From Woeseiaceae bacterium (GTDB taxonomy: Bacteria > Pseudomonadota > Gammaproteobacteria > Steroidobacterales > Woeseiaceae), in contig JANQGQ010000038.1 of NCBI GenBank assembly GCA_028277185.1, forward strand, positions 104,947 to 168,946: a DNA stretch of 64,000 nt, written 5' to 3'. The notes beneath the pieces were generated by a model, which worked only from the letters and a program-made list of their open reading frames with translations, was not told where the DNA came from and ran no database searches. A program made the translations under genes and the position numbers. Positions 24,381 through 34,082 of the stretch are shown piece after piece (the stretch's first letter is position 1; the number at the start of each line of letters is the position of its first letter).

Positions 24381-26840
24381 ATGCGCGTCGCACTCCGTTT
24401 TTTTGCGCTTCTATGTGTCGCCGCGTGCGGCGGCGGGACCGGGTCGGAGGTCGCCACGACGCCGGCCGCGGATGCCGATATGCCGCCTCTCGAGCGGATG
24501 GCGGGTTTCGTCGATCTGTACTGGCAGGAAGATACCGGCAAGCTCCTCGTCGGCGTCAGTGAGCTCGATACGCCCTTTCTCTATCAATCGGCGCTGGCGC
24601 GCGGCGTAGGTTCCAACGACCTCGGTCTGGACCGCGGTCAGCTCGGTCCGACGAGGATCGTCCGCTTCGTCAGGAGCGGTCCCCGCGTCTTGCTGATGGC
24701 GGACAATCTCGACTATCGGGCCGACAGCGACGATCCGGCAGAGCGGCAGGCGATCCGCGAGTCCTTCGCGCGGTCGGTGCTCTGGGGCTTCGAGGTCGTC
24801 GGGGAACGCGACGATCAGCTCCTGATCGACGGCACGCCATTCTTTACCCGCGACGCGCACCGGCTTGCGGCGCGACTTACTGCGCGCGACGAAGGGACGT
24901 ACGCGGTGGATTCCTCGCGGTCGATGATCTATCTGCCGCGCACGAAGGCATTTCCGGACAACAGTGAGATCGAGGCCGTCGTCACGTTTACCGGCGAGGC
25001 GACGGGTCCGCATCTGCCGACGGTCGTTCCCGATCCCGCGGCCGTTACCGTGCACATGCATCATTCTTTCGTCAGGCTGCCGGACGACGGGTACGAGCCG
25101 CTGCCTTACGATCCGCGCGCCGGTGTCTTCGGCCTTGGCTTCGGCGCGGGCGGGTTCTCGGACTACGCGACGCCCATCGGCGCCGAGCTGAAGCGCAATT
25201 TCGGCGTCCGGCACCGGCTCGAGAAGGTCGATCCCGCGGCGGAGATCAGCGATGCGGTCGAGCCCATCGTCTTCTACCTCGACCCCGGCGCGCCCGAACC
25301 GGTCAGAAGCGCGCTGCTCGACGGGGCGCGCTGGTGGAATCAGGCGTTCGAGGCAGCCGGTTACCGCAATGCCTTCCGCGTGGAGATGCTGCCGGACGGC
25401 GCCGATCCGATGGACGTGCGCTACAACACGATTCAATGGGTGCATCGTTCGACGCGCGGCTGGTCTTATGGGTACTCGGTCGTCGATCCGCGCACGGGCG
25501 AGATCATCAAGGGGCACGTCACGCTCGGTTCGCTGCGCGTGCGCCAGGACTTCATGATCGCGGAGGGGCTGCTCGGGCCCTATCGGGGCGGCGACGAGGC
25601 TTCGGAGCCCATGCTCGAGATGTCGCTGGCCCGTATCCGGCAGTTGTCCGCGCACGAAGTCGGCCACACGCTCGGTTTCGAGCACAACTTCGCGGCAAGC
25701 AGCCAGGACCGCTCCTCGGTCATGGACTACCCGTTCCCGCTGATCGACTTCGATCCCGCTGCCGGCATCTCGCTCGACAACGCGTACGACGACCGGATCG
25801 GGACGTGGGATATCCGCACGGTGTTGTACGCGTATCAGGACTTTCCCGACGGCGTCGACCGCCATGCGGAGCGGCAGCGGATACTCGATGAGACCATCGC
25901 GGCCGGCTTTCGCTACGTTGCCGATGCCGATGCGCGGTCGATCGGCTCGGCGCATCCGGACGGTAACTTGTGGGACAACGGTGACGACGCGATCGCCGAA
26001 CTCGAGCATCTCTTGCGCGTTCGCGACCACGCACTGGCGCGCTTCTCCGAGAATCACATCCGGCGCGGGCGGCCTCTCGCGACCATCGAAGAGACCCTCG
26101 TACCAATCTATCTTTTGCACCGCTTCCAGATCGAGGCGGTCGGCAAGCTGATCGGCGGAAGCTACTTTGAGTACGCGCTGAAGGGCGACGGTCAGCAAGC
26201 GATCCTGCCCGTCGCCACCGCCCGGCAGCAGCTTGCGATCGAGGCCCTGCTGAGTACGCTGGCGCCGTCGCTGCTGGCGCTGCCGGACTCGCTCGTCGCG
26301 AAGCTGTCGCCGCGGCCACCGGGCTATCCGGCGAATCGGGAGCTGTTCTCAGGGCACACGGGCGGCGTGTTCGATCCGCTGGCCCCGGCGGCGGCCGCGG
26401 CGGAACTGACGCTGCGCGTGCTTCTGGAGCCCACGCGAGCCGCACGCATGAACCGCAACGGTTCGCCGACGTTTCGCGCGCTGGTCGAGCAGTTGCTGGC
26501 GGCGACCTGGTACAGCAGCCCCGGCGCCGGCGAGTTCGCGATCCACCGGCAGACGAGCCTGATTGCGCTCGATCATCTGCTCAGACTCGCGGTCGATCGC
26601 GAGATCGACCCGGGCGTCGCGGCCACTGCCCTCGACGCGGTGGAGAGTCTCAAGGCGTCGCTCGACGAGCAAGATCCCGTAGACCCGGAGCGCCGGGCCT
26701 GGATGCGCCTCGCAAGCATGCGCATCGACCGGGCGCTCGAAGATCCCGCAAGCGTCGGTGAGCTGCCCGCCGTAAGCGTGCCTCCCGGCTCGCCGATTGG
26801 GATGGAACCGCATAGTCGCGACAACGATCCCGGGTTTTGA
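24381..26840 (+). CDS. Zinc-dependent metallopeptidase lipoprotein (DUF5117/DUF4953 type)
   Basis: The 819-residue protein has a lipobox around VAACG at residues 13-17 and, at residue 425, the metzincin zinc motif HEVGHTLGFEH (H425, E426, H429, H435). The architecture matches proteins with DUF5118/DUF5117 domains followed by a zinc peptidase (DUF4953) region, common in Bacteroidetes and marine proteobacteria. A methionine-turn equivalent may be the SVMDYPFP stretch about 16 residues downstream. It is probably an envelope protease of unknown substrate. The start ATG is preceded by AAGGAG, and the stop overlaps the symporter start. Confidence 0.85.
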   Translation: MRVALRFFALLCVAACGGGTGSEVATTPAADADMPPLERMAGFVDLYWQEDTGKLLVGVSELDTPFLYQSALARGVGSNDLGLDRGQLGPTRIVRFVRSGPRVLLMADNLDYRADSDDPAERQAIRESFARSVLWGFEVVGERDDQLLIDGTPFFTRDAHRLAARLTARDEGTYAVDSSRSMIYLPRTKAFPDNSEIEAVVTFTGEATGPHLPTVVPDPAAVTVHMHHSFVRLPDDGYEPLPYDPRAGVFGLGFGAGGFSDYATPIGAELKRNFGVRHRLEKVDPAAEISDAVEPIVFYLDPGAPEPVRSALLDGARWWNQAFEAAGYRNAFRVEMLPDGADPMDVRYNTIQWVHRSTRGWSYGYSVVDPRTGEIIKGHVTLGSLRVRQDFMIAEGLLGPYRGGDEASEPMLEMSLARIRQLSAHEVGHTLGFEHNFAASSQDRSSVMDYPFPLIDFDPAAGISLDNAYDDRIGTWDIRTVLYAYQDFPDGVDRHAERQRILDETIAAGFRYVADADARSIGSAHPDGNLWDNGDDAIAELEHLLRVRDHALARFSENHIRRGRPLATIEETLVPIYLLHRFQIEAVGKLIGGSYFEYALKGDGQQAILPVATARQQLAIEALLSTLAPSLLALPDSLVAKLSPRPPGYPANRELFSGHTGGVFDPLAPAAAAAELTLRVLLEPTRAARMNRNGSPTFRALVEQLLAATWYSSPGAGEFAIHRQTSLIALDHLLRLAVDREIDPGVAATALDAVESLKASLDEQDPVDPERRAWMRLASMRIDRALEDPASVGELPAVSVPPGSPIGMEPHSRDNDPGF

Positions 26841-28258
26841 CAGTCGCCTACGCCGTTCTCGGCGTCTATCTGCTGCTCCTGTTCGCGCTGGCGATCTGGA
26901 GCCGGCGCGAGACGGAATCGCTGAAGGGCTACTACCTCGCGGGTAAGAAGCTGCCGTACTGGGTCGTCGCCTTCAGCACCAACGCGACCGGTGCGAGCGG
27001 CTGGTTCATGATCGGTCTGACGGGCATGGGCTACGCGGTTGGCATCCAGGCGTTCTGGGTAGTGTTGGGGCAGGTGACCGGTATCTGGCTGTCGTGGCGG
27101 ATCGTATCCCGGCGACTCAAGCGCTTCGCGGATCGCCACGATGCGATCACCGTGCCCGACGTGCTGGCCGCGCCGTTCGCCGGGCGGGCCAGTGCCATAC
27201 GCATCGTGGCCGTCGCCATCATCCTGATCATGGTGACGACCTACGTGACCGCGCAAATGGTCGCGTCCGGCAAGGCGATGTCGACGTTTCTCGCGATAGA
27301 CTACCGGCACGCCGTGCTTGCAAGCGCGGTCGTGATCATCGCCTATACGTTCGTCGGCGGCTACAAGGCGGTGTCCTACACCGACGTCCTCCAGGGCGCC
27401 ATGATGTTGGCCGGTCTCGTCGTCGTGCCGATCGTCGGTATCCACGCGGCCGGCGGCATCGCTCAGATGCTCGAAGCCCTTCGAAGCGCGGATCCCGCTC
27501 TCCTGAGCCCGACGGGGCAGGGCGGCGTGGCGGGTTGGGTCGTCGCTCTGAGTTTCGCGGCCATTGGGCTGCCCTATCTGGGCGTGCCGCAGTTGATGCT
27601 CCGCTATATGTCGGCCCGGGACGAGGGCGAACTCAGGAAAGCGCGGACTGTGTCCGTGGCCGTGCTGCTTGCGTTCGGGGTGGGCGCCGTGCTGACCGGG
27701 ATGGCGGGGCGCGTGCTGTTTCCGGGTCTCGACGACAGCGAAACGGTGTTTCCGCGCATGGCGGAAGCCCTGTTTCCGCCGCTGGTAACCGGCGTTCTGA
27801 TCGTCGTGGTACTCGCGGCCATCATGTCGACCGTGGACTCCCTGCTGCTGCTGGCGTCGTCGGCGGTGGTGCGCGACGGCATGCAGAAACTGCTGCGGAG
27901 CCGCCGCGCCGACGCCGATCTCGCACGGCTGGGCAAACTGGCCACGTTGATGATCGGAATTCTCGGCGTGATCTTTGCGGTTCCGGAGGCGCAGTTCATC
28001 TTCTGGTTCGTTCTGTTTTCCTGGTCGGGTCTGGGCGCCGCATTCGGCCCGCCCGTTCTTGCGATTCTCTACGATCCCCGGGTTACCGCGAACGGTGTCG
28101 TCGCCGGCATGCTGGGCGGGTTTTTGACGAGCGTCGGCTGGGTGCTGTTCGCGAAGTCCGCGACTTTCGGGCTGTATGAAGCTATACCCGGCTTTGCGGT
28201 TGGCCTGATAATGGCGATCGCCGTAAGCCGACTGGGCAGTGCGCGCGATGCCGAATAG
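26837..28258 (+). CDS. Sodium:solute symporter (PutP-like)
   Basis: The 473-residue protein has about 13 membrane helices and the sodium:solute symporter signatures. These are YYLAGKKLPYWVVAFSTNATGASGWFMIG at about residues 35-63 (Na site and unwound helix region) and the conserved STVDSLLLLASSAVVRDGM near residue 331. It resembles proline/pantothenate/mannitol-type SSS transporters and the substrate cannot be chosen. Its TTG start lies inside the stop codon of the metallopeptidase gene (TTGA overlap), so translation is coupled. It could import peptides or amino acids released by that enzyme, but this is inference. Confidence 0.88.
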   Translation: MTVAYAVLGVYLLLLFALAIWSRRETESLKGYYLAGKKLPYWVVAFSTNATGASGWFMIGLTGMGYAVGIQAFWVVLGQVTGIWLSWRIVSRRLKRFADRHDAITVPDVLAAPFAGRASAIRIVAVAIILIMVTTYVTAQMVASGKAMSTFLAIDYRHAVLASAVVIIAYTFVGGYKAVSYTDVLQGAMMLAGLVVVPIVGIHAAGGIAQMLEALRSADPALLSPTGQGGVAGWVVALSFAAIGLPYLGVPQLMLRYMSARDEGELRKARTVSVAVLLAFGVGAVLTGMAGRVLFPGLDDSETVFPRMAEALFPPLVTGVLIVVVLAAIMSTVDSLLLLASSAVVRDGMQKLLRSRRADADLARLGKLATLMIGILGVIFAVPEAQFIFWFVLFSWSGLGAAFGPPVLAILYDPRVTANGVVAGMLGGFLTSVGWVLFAKSATFGLYEAIPGFAVGLIMAIAVSRLGSARDAE

Positions 28259-28456
28259 ACGCCGTCGGTCGTTGACAAACCCCGGGCTCAGCCGGCGGGG
28301 TCTTCCCGATGGGATCGCTTTGACTGCGCCTTCGGTCCGCCGCATCTCGCCGAGCTCGATCGCCGGAGCACGTTGCCGAAGTTCCGCCACGACGTCGAGA
28401 CGCCGGAAAAGCTCGAAACGGTCGACGTGCTGAGACGCGCCGGCCGGTCCGTGTAG
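28259..28456 (+). pseudogene. Start-less coding-like fragment after the symporter
   Basis: Directly after the symporter stop, the same frame stays open for 65 codons to TAG 28454-28456, and the last 48 codons have very high G/C at third positions. The text reads like protein (WDRFDCAFGPPHLAELDR, then FRHDVETPEKLETVDVLRR). No ATG, GTG or TTG lies near its beginning, so it has no usable start. It is either the end of a gene truncated by deletion, or sequence once fused to the symporter. I do not recognise the family. Confidence 0.4.
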
Positions 28457-28544
28457 CGCGGTCCGCGAGGATTCCGATCTCTTGTAACCAATTGCCCCGC
28501 CGGCCGCTATAAGCCGGTATCTGATCATGGGAATGGAGCAAATC

Positions 28545-29480
28545 ATGCGAGTTCGACCGGTTTTCATCGCAGCGTTGTTCGCGCTGGTGCCTGTAGCGCA
28601 GAGCGCCGGCCTGGGCGCCAGCGATCTGCCCGCAACGTCGAGTTGGTACTTCCACGCAGATTTCGCGGCCATGCGCGATAGCGACGCGGGACGGGATCTG
28701 CACGGCTGGCTGGATCGCGAAGTCTTCAGCGAAGTCCGCGAGGAGAGCGGCATCGATCTGGCCGCCGAAGCCGATCGCCTGACGGCCTTTGCGACGGAAG
28801 AGGACGACATCGTCTTCCTGCTCGAAGGTGAGATTTCGTCGGCGACCGAAGACAAGCTGATGGCGGTCGCCGCTACTGCTGACGAGTTCGATTCCTTTGC
28901 CCACAGGAACCGCGCTTATCATTACGTTCGCGGAGACACTCACGGCGATGGCGACGGTAAGCGGATAGACATCGATCTCGACGACGGGGCCTACTTCAGC
29001 TTCGCGCTCGAAGACAAGATCGTCGTTACCGCCACCCGGGAGCGTATGCACGAACTGCTAGACAATCGCGGCCGGGTCAGGGACCGCCGCGCGGAGCAGG
29101 GGGCCCTGCTCGTGCTGTCGGCGGAGCGGAGCCTCGTGCAGGCTGGCGTACAAACCGAATCGCTGGCCGAACGCAGCGACGGCGACGACTGGGATTCGAG
29201 CTTCCTGAGGAACGCCCGGCAGATGGCGGTACTCCTCGCGGATGCCGGCGGCAAGCTGGCAGTCGAGGCGCAACTCGTTACCGTGGACGCGGAGAAGGCG
29301 GACGCGCTGGCAAGCATCGCGCGCGGTCTGATCGCGCTGCAGGCGTTCAGCGACGACGAAGATACGGAGCCGAGGGTTCGCGAGGTGCTCAAGAACACCG
29401 TGGTCGAGGTCGACGATACGGTGCTCAAGCTGACTCTGGAAATCGATCCGGCGCTGGTCGTTGCGACGCTCGACGACTGA
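28545..29480 (+). CDS. Secreted protein of unknown function
   Basis: The 311-residue protein starts with a signal peptide (residues 2-20, ending VAQSAG). The remainder has a mixed alpha/beta pattern with strongly acidic segments (FATEEDDIVFLLEGEI, TLEIDPALVVATLDD) and no domain that I recognise. ATG 28545 is preceded by GGAG at 28535-28538, so I prefer it to ATG 28527. It ends 24 bp before the sigma-factor gene on the same strand and may belong to its operon. A role as the signal sensor or target of the sigma pair is speculative. Confidence 0.75.
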   Translation: MRVRPVFIAALFALVPVAQSAGLGASDLPATSSWYFHADFAAMRDSDAGRDLHGWLDREVFSEVREESGIDLAAEADRLTAFATEEDDIVFLLEGEISSATEDKLMAVAATADEFDSFAHRNRAYHYVRGDTHGDGDGKRIDIDLDDGAYFSFALEDKIVVTATRERMHELLDNRGRVRDRRAEQGALLVLSAERSLVQAGVQTESLAERSDGDDWDSSFLRNARQMAVLLADAGGKLAVEAQLVTVDAEKADALASIARGLIALQAFSDDEDTEPRVREVLKNTVVEVDDTVLKLTLEIDPALVVATLDD

Positions 29481-29504
29481 CGCCGGCTGGCGGAATCCAC
29501 GTTC

Positions 29505-30065
29505 GTGCAGACCGAAAGCGAGCTGATCCGGAAAGCGAAGGCCGGCTCGGTGCCGGCGTTCACGACCCTCGTTGCGCGCTACCGCGAGGGCCTGCTGCGA
29601 TTTCTCGTGACCCGCTGTGCGAGTTTCGCCGATGCCGAGGATGCGCTGCAGGACACGCTGGTCAACGCTTATCGTTACCTGGATTCCTACGACCCGGCCT
29701 GGCGTTTCAGCACCTGGCTGTACCGGATCGCGATCCGCAATGCGCTGAGGCTTAAGGATCACCACACGGTGCAGCTTCTGGACCTGGCCGACAACCAGAG
29801 CGGCCCGCTCGAGCAGTGCATTGCGGACCAGGCCGGGCGGAACCTGTGGGTTACGGCTCGCCGGGAGCTCAGCGACGAGGTCTTCACGGCCGTCTGGCTG
29901 CGCTATGCGGAGGACATGAGCATCAAGGACATTGCCGCGGCGCTCGAGCGCAGCTCGAGCTGGACGAAGGTCAACCTGCTGCGCGGCCGGCGACTGCTGG
30001 CGTCGGCGATGGAGGCGGCCACCGATGAGACGGGTGGCGTCGAGGAGGAACGCAACTGTGGATAA
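29505..30065 (+). CDS. ECF RNA polymerase sigma factor
   Basis: The 186-residue protein is an ECF sigma factor. Region 2 (about residues 10-80) contains ADAEDALQDTLVNAYRYLDSYDPAWRFSTWLYRIAIRNAL. Region 4 (about 120-175) has SDEVFTAVWLRYAEDMSIKDIAAAL as the helix-turn-helix. The start is GTG 29505. It overlaps the next gene by 8 bases, the usual arrangement for a sigma factor and its membrane-bound regulator. Its target promoters are unknown. Confidence 0.92.
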   Translation: MQTESELIRKAKAGSVPAFTTLVARYREGLLRFLVTRCASFADAEDALQDTLVNAYRYLDSYDPAWRFSTWLYRIAIRNALRLKDHHTVQLLDLADNQSGPLEQCIADQAGRNLWVTARRELSDEVFTAVWLRYAEDMSIKDIAAALERSSSWTKVNLLRGRRLLASAMEAATDETGGVEEERNCG

Positions 30066-30456
30066 GCTCGAACGACGATTGAAAGACGATGCCGGGCGCA
30101 TCGAGGTCCGGATTTCGCCTGAGCTCGACGAACGCCTGCGGGCATCGCTCGAGGCAGCCGAGCCTGTACGATCGCCAGTGCCCGTGTCGCGGCCGCGCTG
30201 GTTCTGGTGGGCAAGCAGCTTGACCGGAGCCGCGTCTGCGTTGCTCGTCATCGTACTCGTGAATTTGGGGCCTGCCCCCGAGGCGCCGCCCACGGTGACG
30301 GCTCAGCCGTTGTCAATGCCGGCGCTCGACGTTCGGCCGGCCGTGATGCTTGGGCCGCTCGAGTCGGAACTCGATAACCTGAAGCGCGATTTTGCGAGAG
30401 CGGAGGCCGTCGTCCGCGAAGACGTCGACCAGATTTTCGGCGATTCCGACCCGTAA
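30058..30456 (+). CDS. Membrane anti-sigma-like protein
   Basis: The 132-residue protein has a charged cytoplasmic start (about residues 1-40), one membrane helix (RWFWWASSLTGAASALLVIVLVNL, about residues 45-70) and a periplasmic tail of about 60 residues with two helices. It lacks a zinc-binding anti-sigma motif, so the assignment rests on position and topology. GTG 30058 is preceded by GAGGAGGAA and overlaps the end of the sigma gene by 8 bases, so the two are translationally coupled. It probably holds the sigma factor inactive until an envelope signal arrives. Confidence 0.65.
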   Translation: MDKLERRLKDDAGRIEVRISPELDERLRASLEAAEPVRSPVPVSRPRWFWWASSLTGAASALLVIVLVNLGPAPEAPPTVTAQPLSMPALDVRPAVMLGPLESELDNLKRDFARAEAVVREDVDQIFGDSDP

Positions 30457-30491
30457 CCAGGCTATCCTGACCCAAAACAACAAGGGTCGCC

Positions 30492-30652
30492 GGTGTCCTG
30501 TCCCGTTAATTCGTTGACCAAGTCGGCGGCGGGTTTTTGTGGCTGGCAAGGCGCGGCGACGAGTCATAGTGGGGCTATGGCGAGGAGCCGCAACGCCGCC
30601 AGACGCAAAAAGACGCGGCGAATTGGTCAACGAATTAACGGGACAGGACACC
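30492..30652. repeat. 161-bp palindromic element with perfect 30-bp ends
   Basis: Positions 30492-30521 and 30623-30652 are exact reverse complements of 30 bp. The interior (30522-30622) is itself an imperfect palindrome, with pairing of TTTTTG near 30536 and CAAAAA near 30605. The whole thing can fold as one long hairpin. It starts GGTGTC and ends GACACC, and its right end lies 7 bp before the start of the first CNT gene. It contains no gene. It looks like a miniature mobile or REP-like palindrome. Confidence 0.85.
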
Positions 30653-30659
30653 AGAGCCT

Positions 30660-31889
30660 ATGCAAGTCCTGATGAGCGCCGTCGGTGTCGGCACCGTGCT
30701 GCTGATCGCCTGGCTGCTGTCGACGAACCGTCGCGCGATCAACCTGCGAACCGTCGGCGTGGCGTTCGCGCTGCAGACACTGCTTGCCGCTGTCGTACTC
30801 TATCTCCCGCAGGGCGGCGCGTTTCTGGACCGCATGGTCCGCGGCTTCCAGCACGTCATCAACTACGGCAACGCGGGCATCGAGTTTCTGTTCGGCCCGC
30901 AGATCGTACCGACGCTGGGCGTCACGATCGCATTCAACGTGCTGCCGGTCATCATCTTCTTCGCGGCACTGATGTCGCTCCTGTACTACCTCAGGATCAT
31001 GCCGCTGTTCGTCGGAACCGTCGGCGGCTGGCTGCACCGCTTACTCGGCACCAGTGAGGCCGAGTCGATCTCGGCGGCGTCCAACATCTTCGTCGGCCAC
31101 ACCGATGCGCCGCTCGTCGTACGCCCGTATCTCGCGCGCATGACCGAGTCGGAACTGTTCGCGGTGATGACGGGCGGCTGCGCGACGATCGCCGGCGGCG
31201 TGATGATGGCCTACGCGACCATGGGCGTGGAGCTCAAGTACCTGATCACGGCAAGCTTCATGGCGGCGCCGGGCGGTCTGTTGATGGCAAAGATCCTCGT
31301 GCCGGAGACGGGCGAGCTGCTCGGGATAGACGCGGTCGCCAGCGAAGAAGACGTCGATCGGCCGATCAATGCCTTCGAGGCCATCGGCAATGGCGCACTG
31401 ACCGGGCTCAACATTGCGGTCAGCGTCGGTGCGATGCTGATCGCGTTCGTCGCGCTCATCTATATGGTCAACGGTCTGTTCGGCTGGGTCGGAAGCTGGT
31501 TCGGTTTCGACGGGCTGACGCTTGAGTGGCTGCTCGGCAAGCTGTTCGCACCAATCGCATTCCTGCTCGGCGTCCCCTGGTCCGAGGCGGCGACGGCGGG
31601 CAGCCTGATCGGCCAGAAGTTCGTGATCAACGAGTTCTTCGCCTATCTCGCCTTCATCGAAGTTCGCGGCCAGCTGTCGCCATACACGCAGCTGGTCGTC
31701 ACCTTCGCGCTGTGCGGCTTCTCGAATCTGGGCTCGATCGCGATCCTCCTCGGCGGCCTCGGGGCCGTGATTCCAAAAAGACGGCACGATATTGCTAGAC
31801 TTGGTCTAAAGGCCGTGGTGGCAGGCACCCTGGTCAACCTGATGAATGCTGCGCTTGCCGGGTTTTTCTTCTCGCTGACCGCAGCCTGA
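30660..31889 (+). CDS. Concentrative nucleoside transporter, first copy (variant site)
   Basis: The 409-residue protein is a CNT-family transporter with about eight membrane helices and two re-entrant hairpins. It would import nucleosides with sodium or protons across the inner membrane. The first hairpin carries [20 protein letters not shown], where typical CNTs, including the second copy in this window, have GQTEAPL. By the Vibrio CNT structure these residues contact the base, so substrate preference may differ. The second hairpin motif INEFFAY is near residue 321. It is 14 bp from deoB. The palindromic repeat ends 7 bp upstream of the ATG and supplies the ribosome-site region. Confidence 0.92.
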   Translation: MQVLMSAVGVGTVLLIAWLLSTNRRAINLRTVGVAFALQTLLAAVVLYLPQGGAFLDRMVRGFQHVINYGNAGIEFLFGPQIVPTLGVTIAFNVLPVIIFFAALMSLLYYLRIMPLFVGTVGGWLHRLLGTSEAESISAASNIFVGHTDAPLVVRPYLARMTESELFAVMTGGCATIAGGVMMAYATMGVELKYLITASFMAAPGGLLMAKILVPETGELLGIDAVASEEDVDRPINAFEAIGNGALTGLNIAVSVGAMLIAFVALIYMVNGLFGWVGSWFGFDGLTLEWLLGKLFAPIAFLLGVPWSEAATAGSLIGQKFVINEFFAYLAFIEVRGQLSPYTQLVVTFALCGFSNLGSIAILLGGLGAVIPKRRHDIARLGLKAVVAGTLVNLMNAALAGFFFSLTAA

Positions 31890-31903
31890 CGCGGAGCAGT
31901 ATC

Positions 31904-33103
31904 GTGAAGCGGGCTATCGTCCTGGTTCTGGATTCATTCGGCATCGGCGCTACCGCGGACGCGGATCGCTTCGGCGACGCGGGCGCAGACACGCTCGGCA
32001 GCATCGCTCGCATGCGCGCCGCCGGCGAGCGGGGTCCGCTCGATCTGCCCAATCTGGCACGCCTCGGGCTCTTCGAGGCGCATCGCGAAGCCAACGGCGC
32101 GTACGCGGCCGGCGCGGGTCCGGTCGACGCGGTCACCGGCGCGTTCGGCTATGCCGAGGAGCTGTCGAGCGGCAAGGATACGCCGAGCGGCCACTGGGAG
32201 ATCGCCGGCGTTCCCGTGCTGTTCGACTGGGGCTACTTCACCGAGCGCCGCGACACGTTCCCGCCCGAGCTCCTTGCGGGACTCATCGATCGGGCGGGTC
32301 TGCCCGGTATGCTGGGCAACTGCCATGCGTCCGGTACGACGATTATCCGCGAGCTGGGCGAGGAGCATTGCCGGACCGGCAAGCCCATCGTCTATACGTC
32401 CGCGGACAGCGTCTTCCAGATCGCGGCGCACGAGGTGGCCTTCGGTCTCGAGCGCTTGTACGAGCTGTGCGACATAGCCCGCGAGCTGGTCGACGAGTAC
32501 CGCATCGGCCGCGTCATCGCGCGGCCCTTCGTCGGCGACAGCGCCGAAGATTTCGTGAGGACCGGCAATCGCCGCGACCTGACCACCCCGCCGCACGCGC
32601 CGACCGTGCTCGACAAGCTCGTGGCGGAAGGCGGCGAGGTCATCAGCATCGGCAAGATCGCGGATATCTACGCGCACCAGGGCATCACGCAAAAGATCAA
32701 GGCAAGCGGCAACGCCGCGCTGTTCGACGCCACGCTCAAGGCGCTCGACGACGCGCCGGACCGCAGCATCGTGTTCGCCAACTTCGTCGACTTCGACATG
32801 CTCTACGGTCATCGCCGCGACGTCGCCGGCTATGCCGGGGCGCTCGAGTACTTCGACAGCCGCCTGCCGGAGCTCGAAGCGCGGCTCGGGCCGGACGACC
32901 TCCTCGTGCTGACCGCGGATCACGGCTGCGACCCTACGTGGGAAGGCTCGGATCACACGCGCGAACACATCCCCGTGCTCGCAAGCGGCGACGCGGTGCG
33001 TCCGGGCTCGATCGGCAAGCGAGCGACTTTCGCGGACATCGGCCAGAGTCTGGCCGCGTACTTCGGCCTCGAACCGATGGACTACGGCACCAGCTTCCTC
33101 TGA
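31904..33103 (+). CDS. deoB: Phosphopentomutase
   Basis: The 399-residue enzyme interconverts ribose/deoxyribose 1-phosphate and 5-phosphate. It belongs to the alkaline-phosphatase superfamily. The metal-binding start [16 protein letters not shown], the phosphoacceptor threonine in [13 protein letters not shown] (about residues 89-101) and the later metal ligands in [19 protein letters not shown] are all present. The length matches the family. It lies 14 bp after the CNT gene (start GTG 31904, GGAG upstream). Products would feed DeoC and the pentose phosphate route. Confidence 0.97.
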   Translation: MKRAIVLVLDSFGIGATADADRFGDAGADTLGSIARMRAAGERGPLDLPNLARLGLFEAHREANGAYAAGAGPVDAVTGAFGYAEELSSGKDTPSGHWEIAGVPVLFDWGYFTERRDTFPPELLAGLIDRAGLPGMLGNCHASGTTIIRELGEEHCRTGKPIVYTSADSVFQIAAHEVAFGLERLYELCDIARELVDEYRIGRVIARPFVGDSAEDFVRTGNRRDLTTPPHAPTVLDKLVAEGGEVISIGKIADIYAHQGITQKIKASGNAALFDATLKALDDAPDRSIVFANFVDFDMLYGHRRDVAGYAGALEYFDSRLPELEARLGPDDLLVLTADHGCDPTWEGSDHTREHIPVLASGDAVRPGSIGKRATFADIGQSLAAYFGLEPMDYGTSFL

Positions 33104-33144
33104 CTGCAGTGCAGACGCCCGTCGTCCCGTCGTCAGCAGGCCTT

Positions 33145-33621
33145 TTAACCTCCGCCCCAGGCACTCAGCGAGATAGTGCCCTCGTCCCGCACGCGGATGT
33201 CGGGAATCAGCGGGCCCGGATCGAGTCTGGCCTCGAACGCATAGTCGAAGCGGTCGTCGTCCTTCGTCATCAGCGAGCGGACGAGTCTCGCGCCGGCAAG
33301 CAGGTCGAGGCTTGCGGTCACGGTAAAGGTTTCGCTGCCATAGGCCGCGATCTCCGGCAGGTCACGGCCGACGCCGGTAATGACTTCGTTGCCGTCGAGG
33401 CTGACTGAGTAGGCGATGCCTGCCAGCTTCAGGGCAATGGCGTTAGGATTGGCGACGGCGAGATCGATCTCGAACTGAGGAAAGCCGCGCTCGGCGGGTA
33501 CGGCGCGAAACCCCTGGACGTTGACGGTCGGGGCTTCGAATCCCGGCCGCAGACCGGCGCAGCCACTCAGTGCGATCAGAGCGGCGAGGAAGGGCAGGAC
33601 ACGGCGAGTCGAGGCGCTCAC
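33145..33621 (-). CDS. LEA type 2 (water-stress) lipoprotein
   Basis: The protein has 158 residues with a lipobox LSGC (C21) and then a WHy/LEA-2 beta-sandwich. Segments such as FEIDLAVANPNAIALKLAGIAYSVSLDGN are characteristic of that family, which is thought to protect against desiccation or toxic ligands. It is the last gene of a three- or four-gene minus-strand operon, starting at GTG 33621 in an overlap with the thioesterase stop. No catalytic residues are expected. Confidence 0.85.
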   Translation of the reverse strand: MSASTRRVLPFLAALIALSGCAGLRPGFEAPTVNVQGFRAVPAERGFPQFEIDLAVANPNAIALKLAGIAYSVSLDGNEVITGVGRDLPEIAAYGSETFTVTASLDLLAGARLVRSLMTKDDDRFDYAFEARLDPGPLIPDIRVRDEGTISLSAWGGG

Positions 33622-34082
33622 CCGCCCGTCCTCCAGTCGTCCGGTACGCGGATCGCGATCACCTCGGCGTCGGCGGTGATGCTGTCCCCGGAAGCAAGCG
33701 TCGTATGGACTATCGCCTTGCGCTCACCGCTTTCCGCGATCCGGGCGCTGAGTTCGACCTCGCGATCGATCGGAGTCGGTTTCCGGTAGTTCACGCTGAG
33801 CTTGCCGGTCACGCACCAGATGGCGGGACCTTCGCCCACCTCACGGCCCTCGCGGCCATAGAAATGCGCAATCGCGGTGCCCACCGAATGACAGTCGATC
33901 AGACTGGCGATCAGTCCGCCGTATACGAACTGCGTCGGGCCCGCGCATTGCTCGGGCCGCGGCATGTAGCGGCAGGTTGCCACTTCGCCGTCCCAGTGGC
34001 TCTTGATGCGCAGGCCTTCTGCGTTGTCCTTGCCGCAGCCATAGCAATGATTGCCGACCAGCCTGTCCTGGATGACGATCAT
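33618..34082 (-). CDS. PaaI-type hotdog-fold thioesterase
   Basis: The 154-residue protein has the hotdog-fold pattern with the catalytic-region stretch QFVYGGLIASLIDCHSVGTAIAHF. The start contains a CYGCGKDN pair of cysteines that occurs in a subgroup of these enzymes. It probably hydrolyses acyl-CoA thioesters in the cytoplasm, substrate unknown. ATG 34082 overlaps the stop of the upstream gene (ATGA) and its own stop overlaps the LEA gene start, so all three are coupled. The longer open frame to 34193 lacks a plausible protein start. Confidence 0.85.
   Translation of the reverse strand: MIVIQDRLVGNHCYGCGKDNAEGLRIKSHWDGEVATCRYMPRPEQCAGPTQFVYGGLIASLIDCHSVGTAIAHFYGREGREVGEGPAIWCVTGKLSVNYRKPTPIDREVELSARIAESGERKAIVHTTLASGDSITADAEVIAIRVPDDWRTGG

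Noticed and set aside
24411..26198. A 595-codon open frame on the minus strand
   Set aside because: Antisense to the zinc metallopeptidase. Its composition is the mirror of that gene's GC-rich codons and it has no signal or domain.
26573..28855. A 760-codon open frame on the minus strand
   Set aside because: It runs antisense to the symporter and the ends of two neighbouring genes, with Arg/His-rich text and no recognisable domain. The plus-strand symporter is clearly coding.
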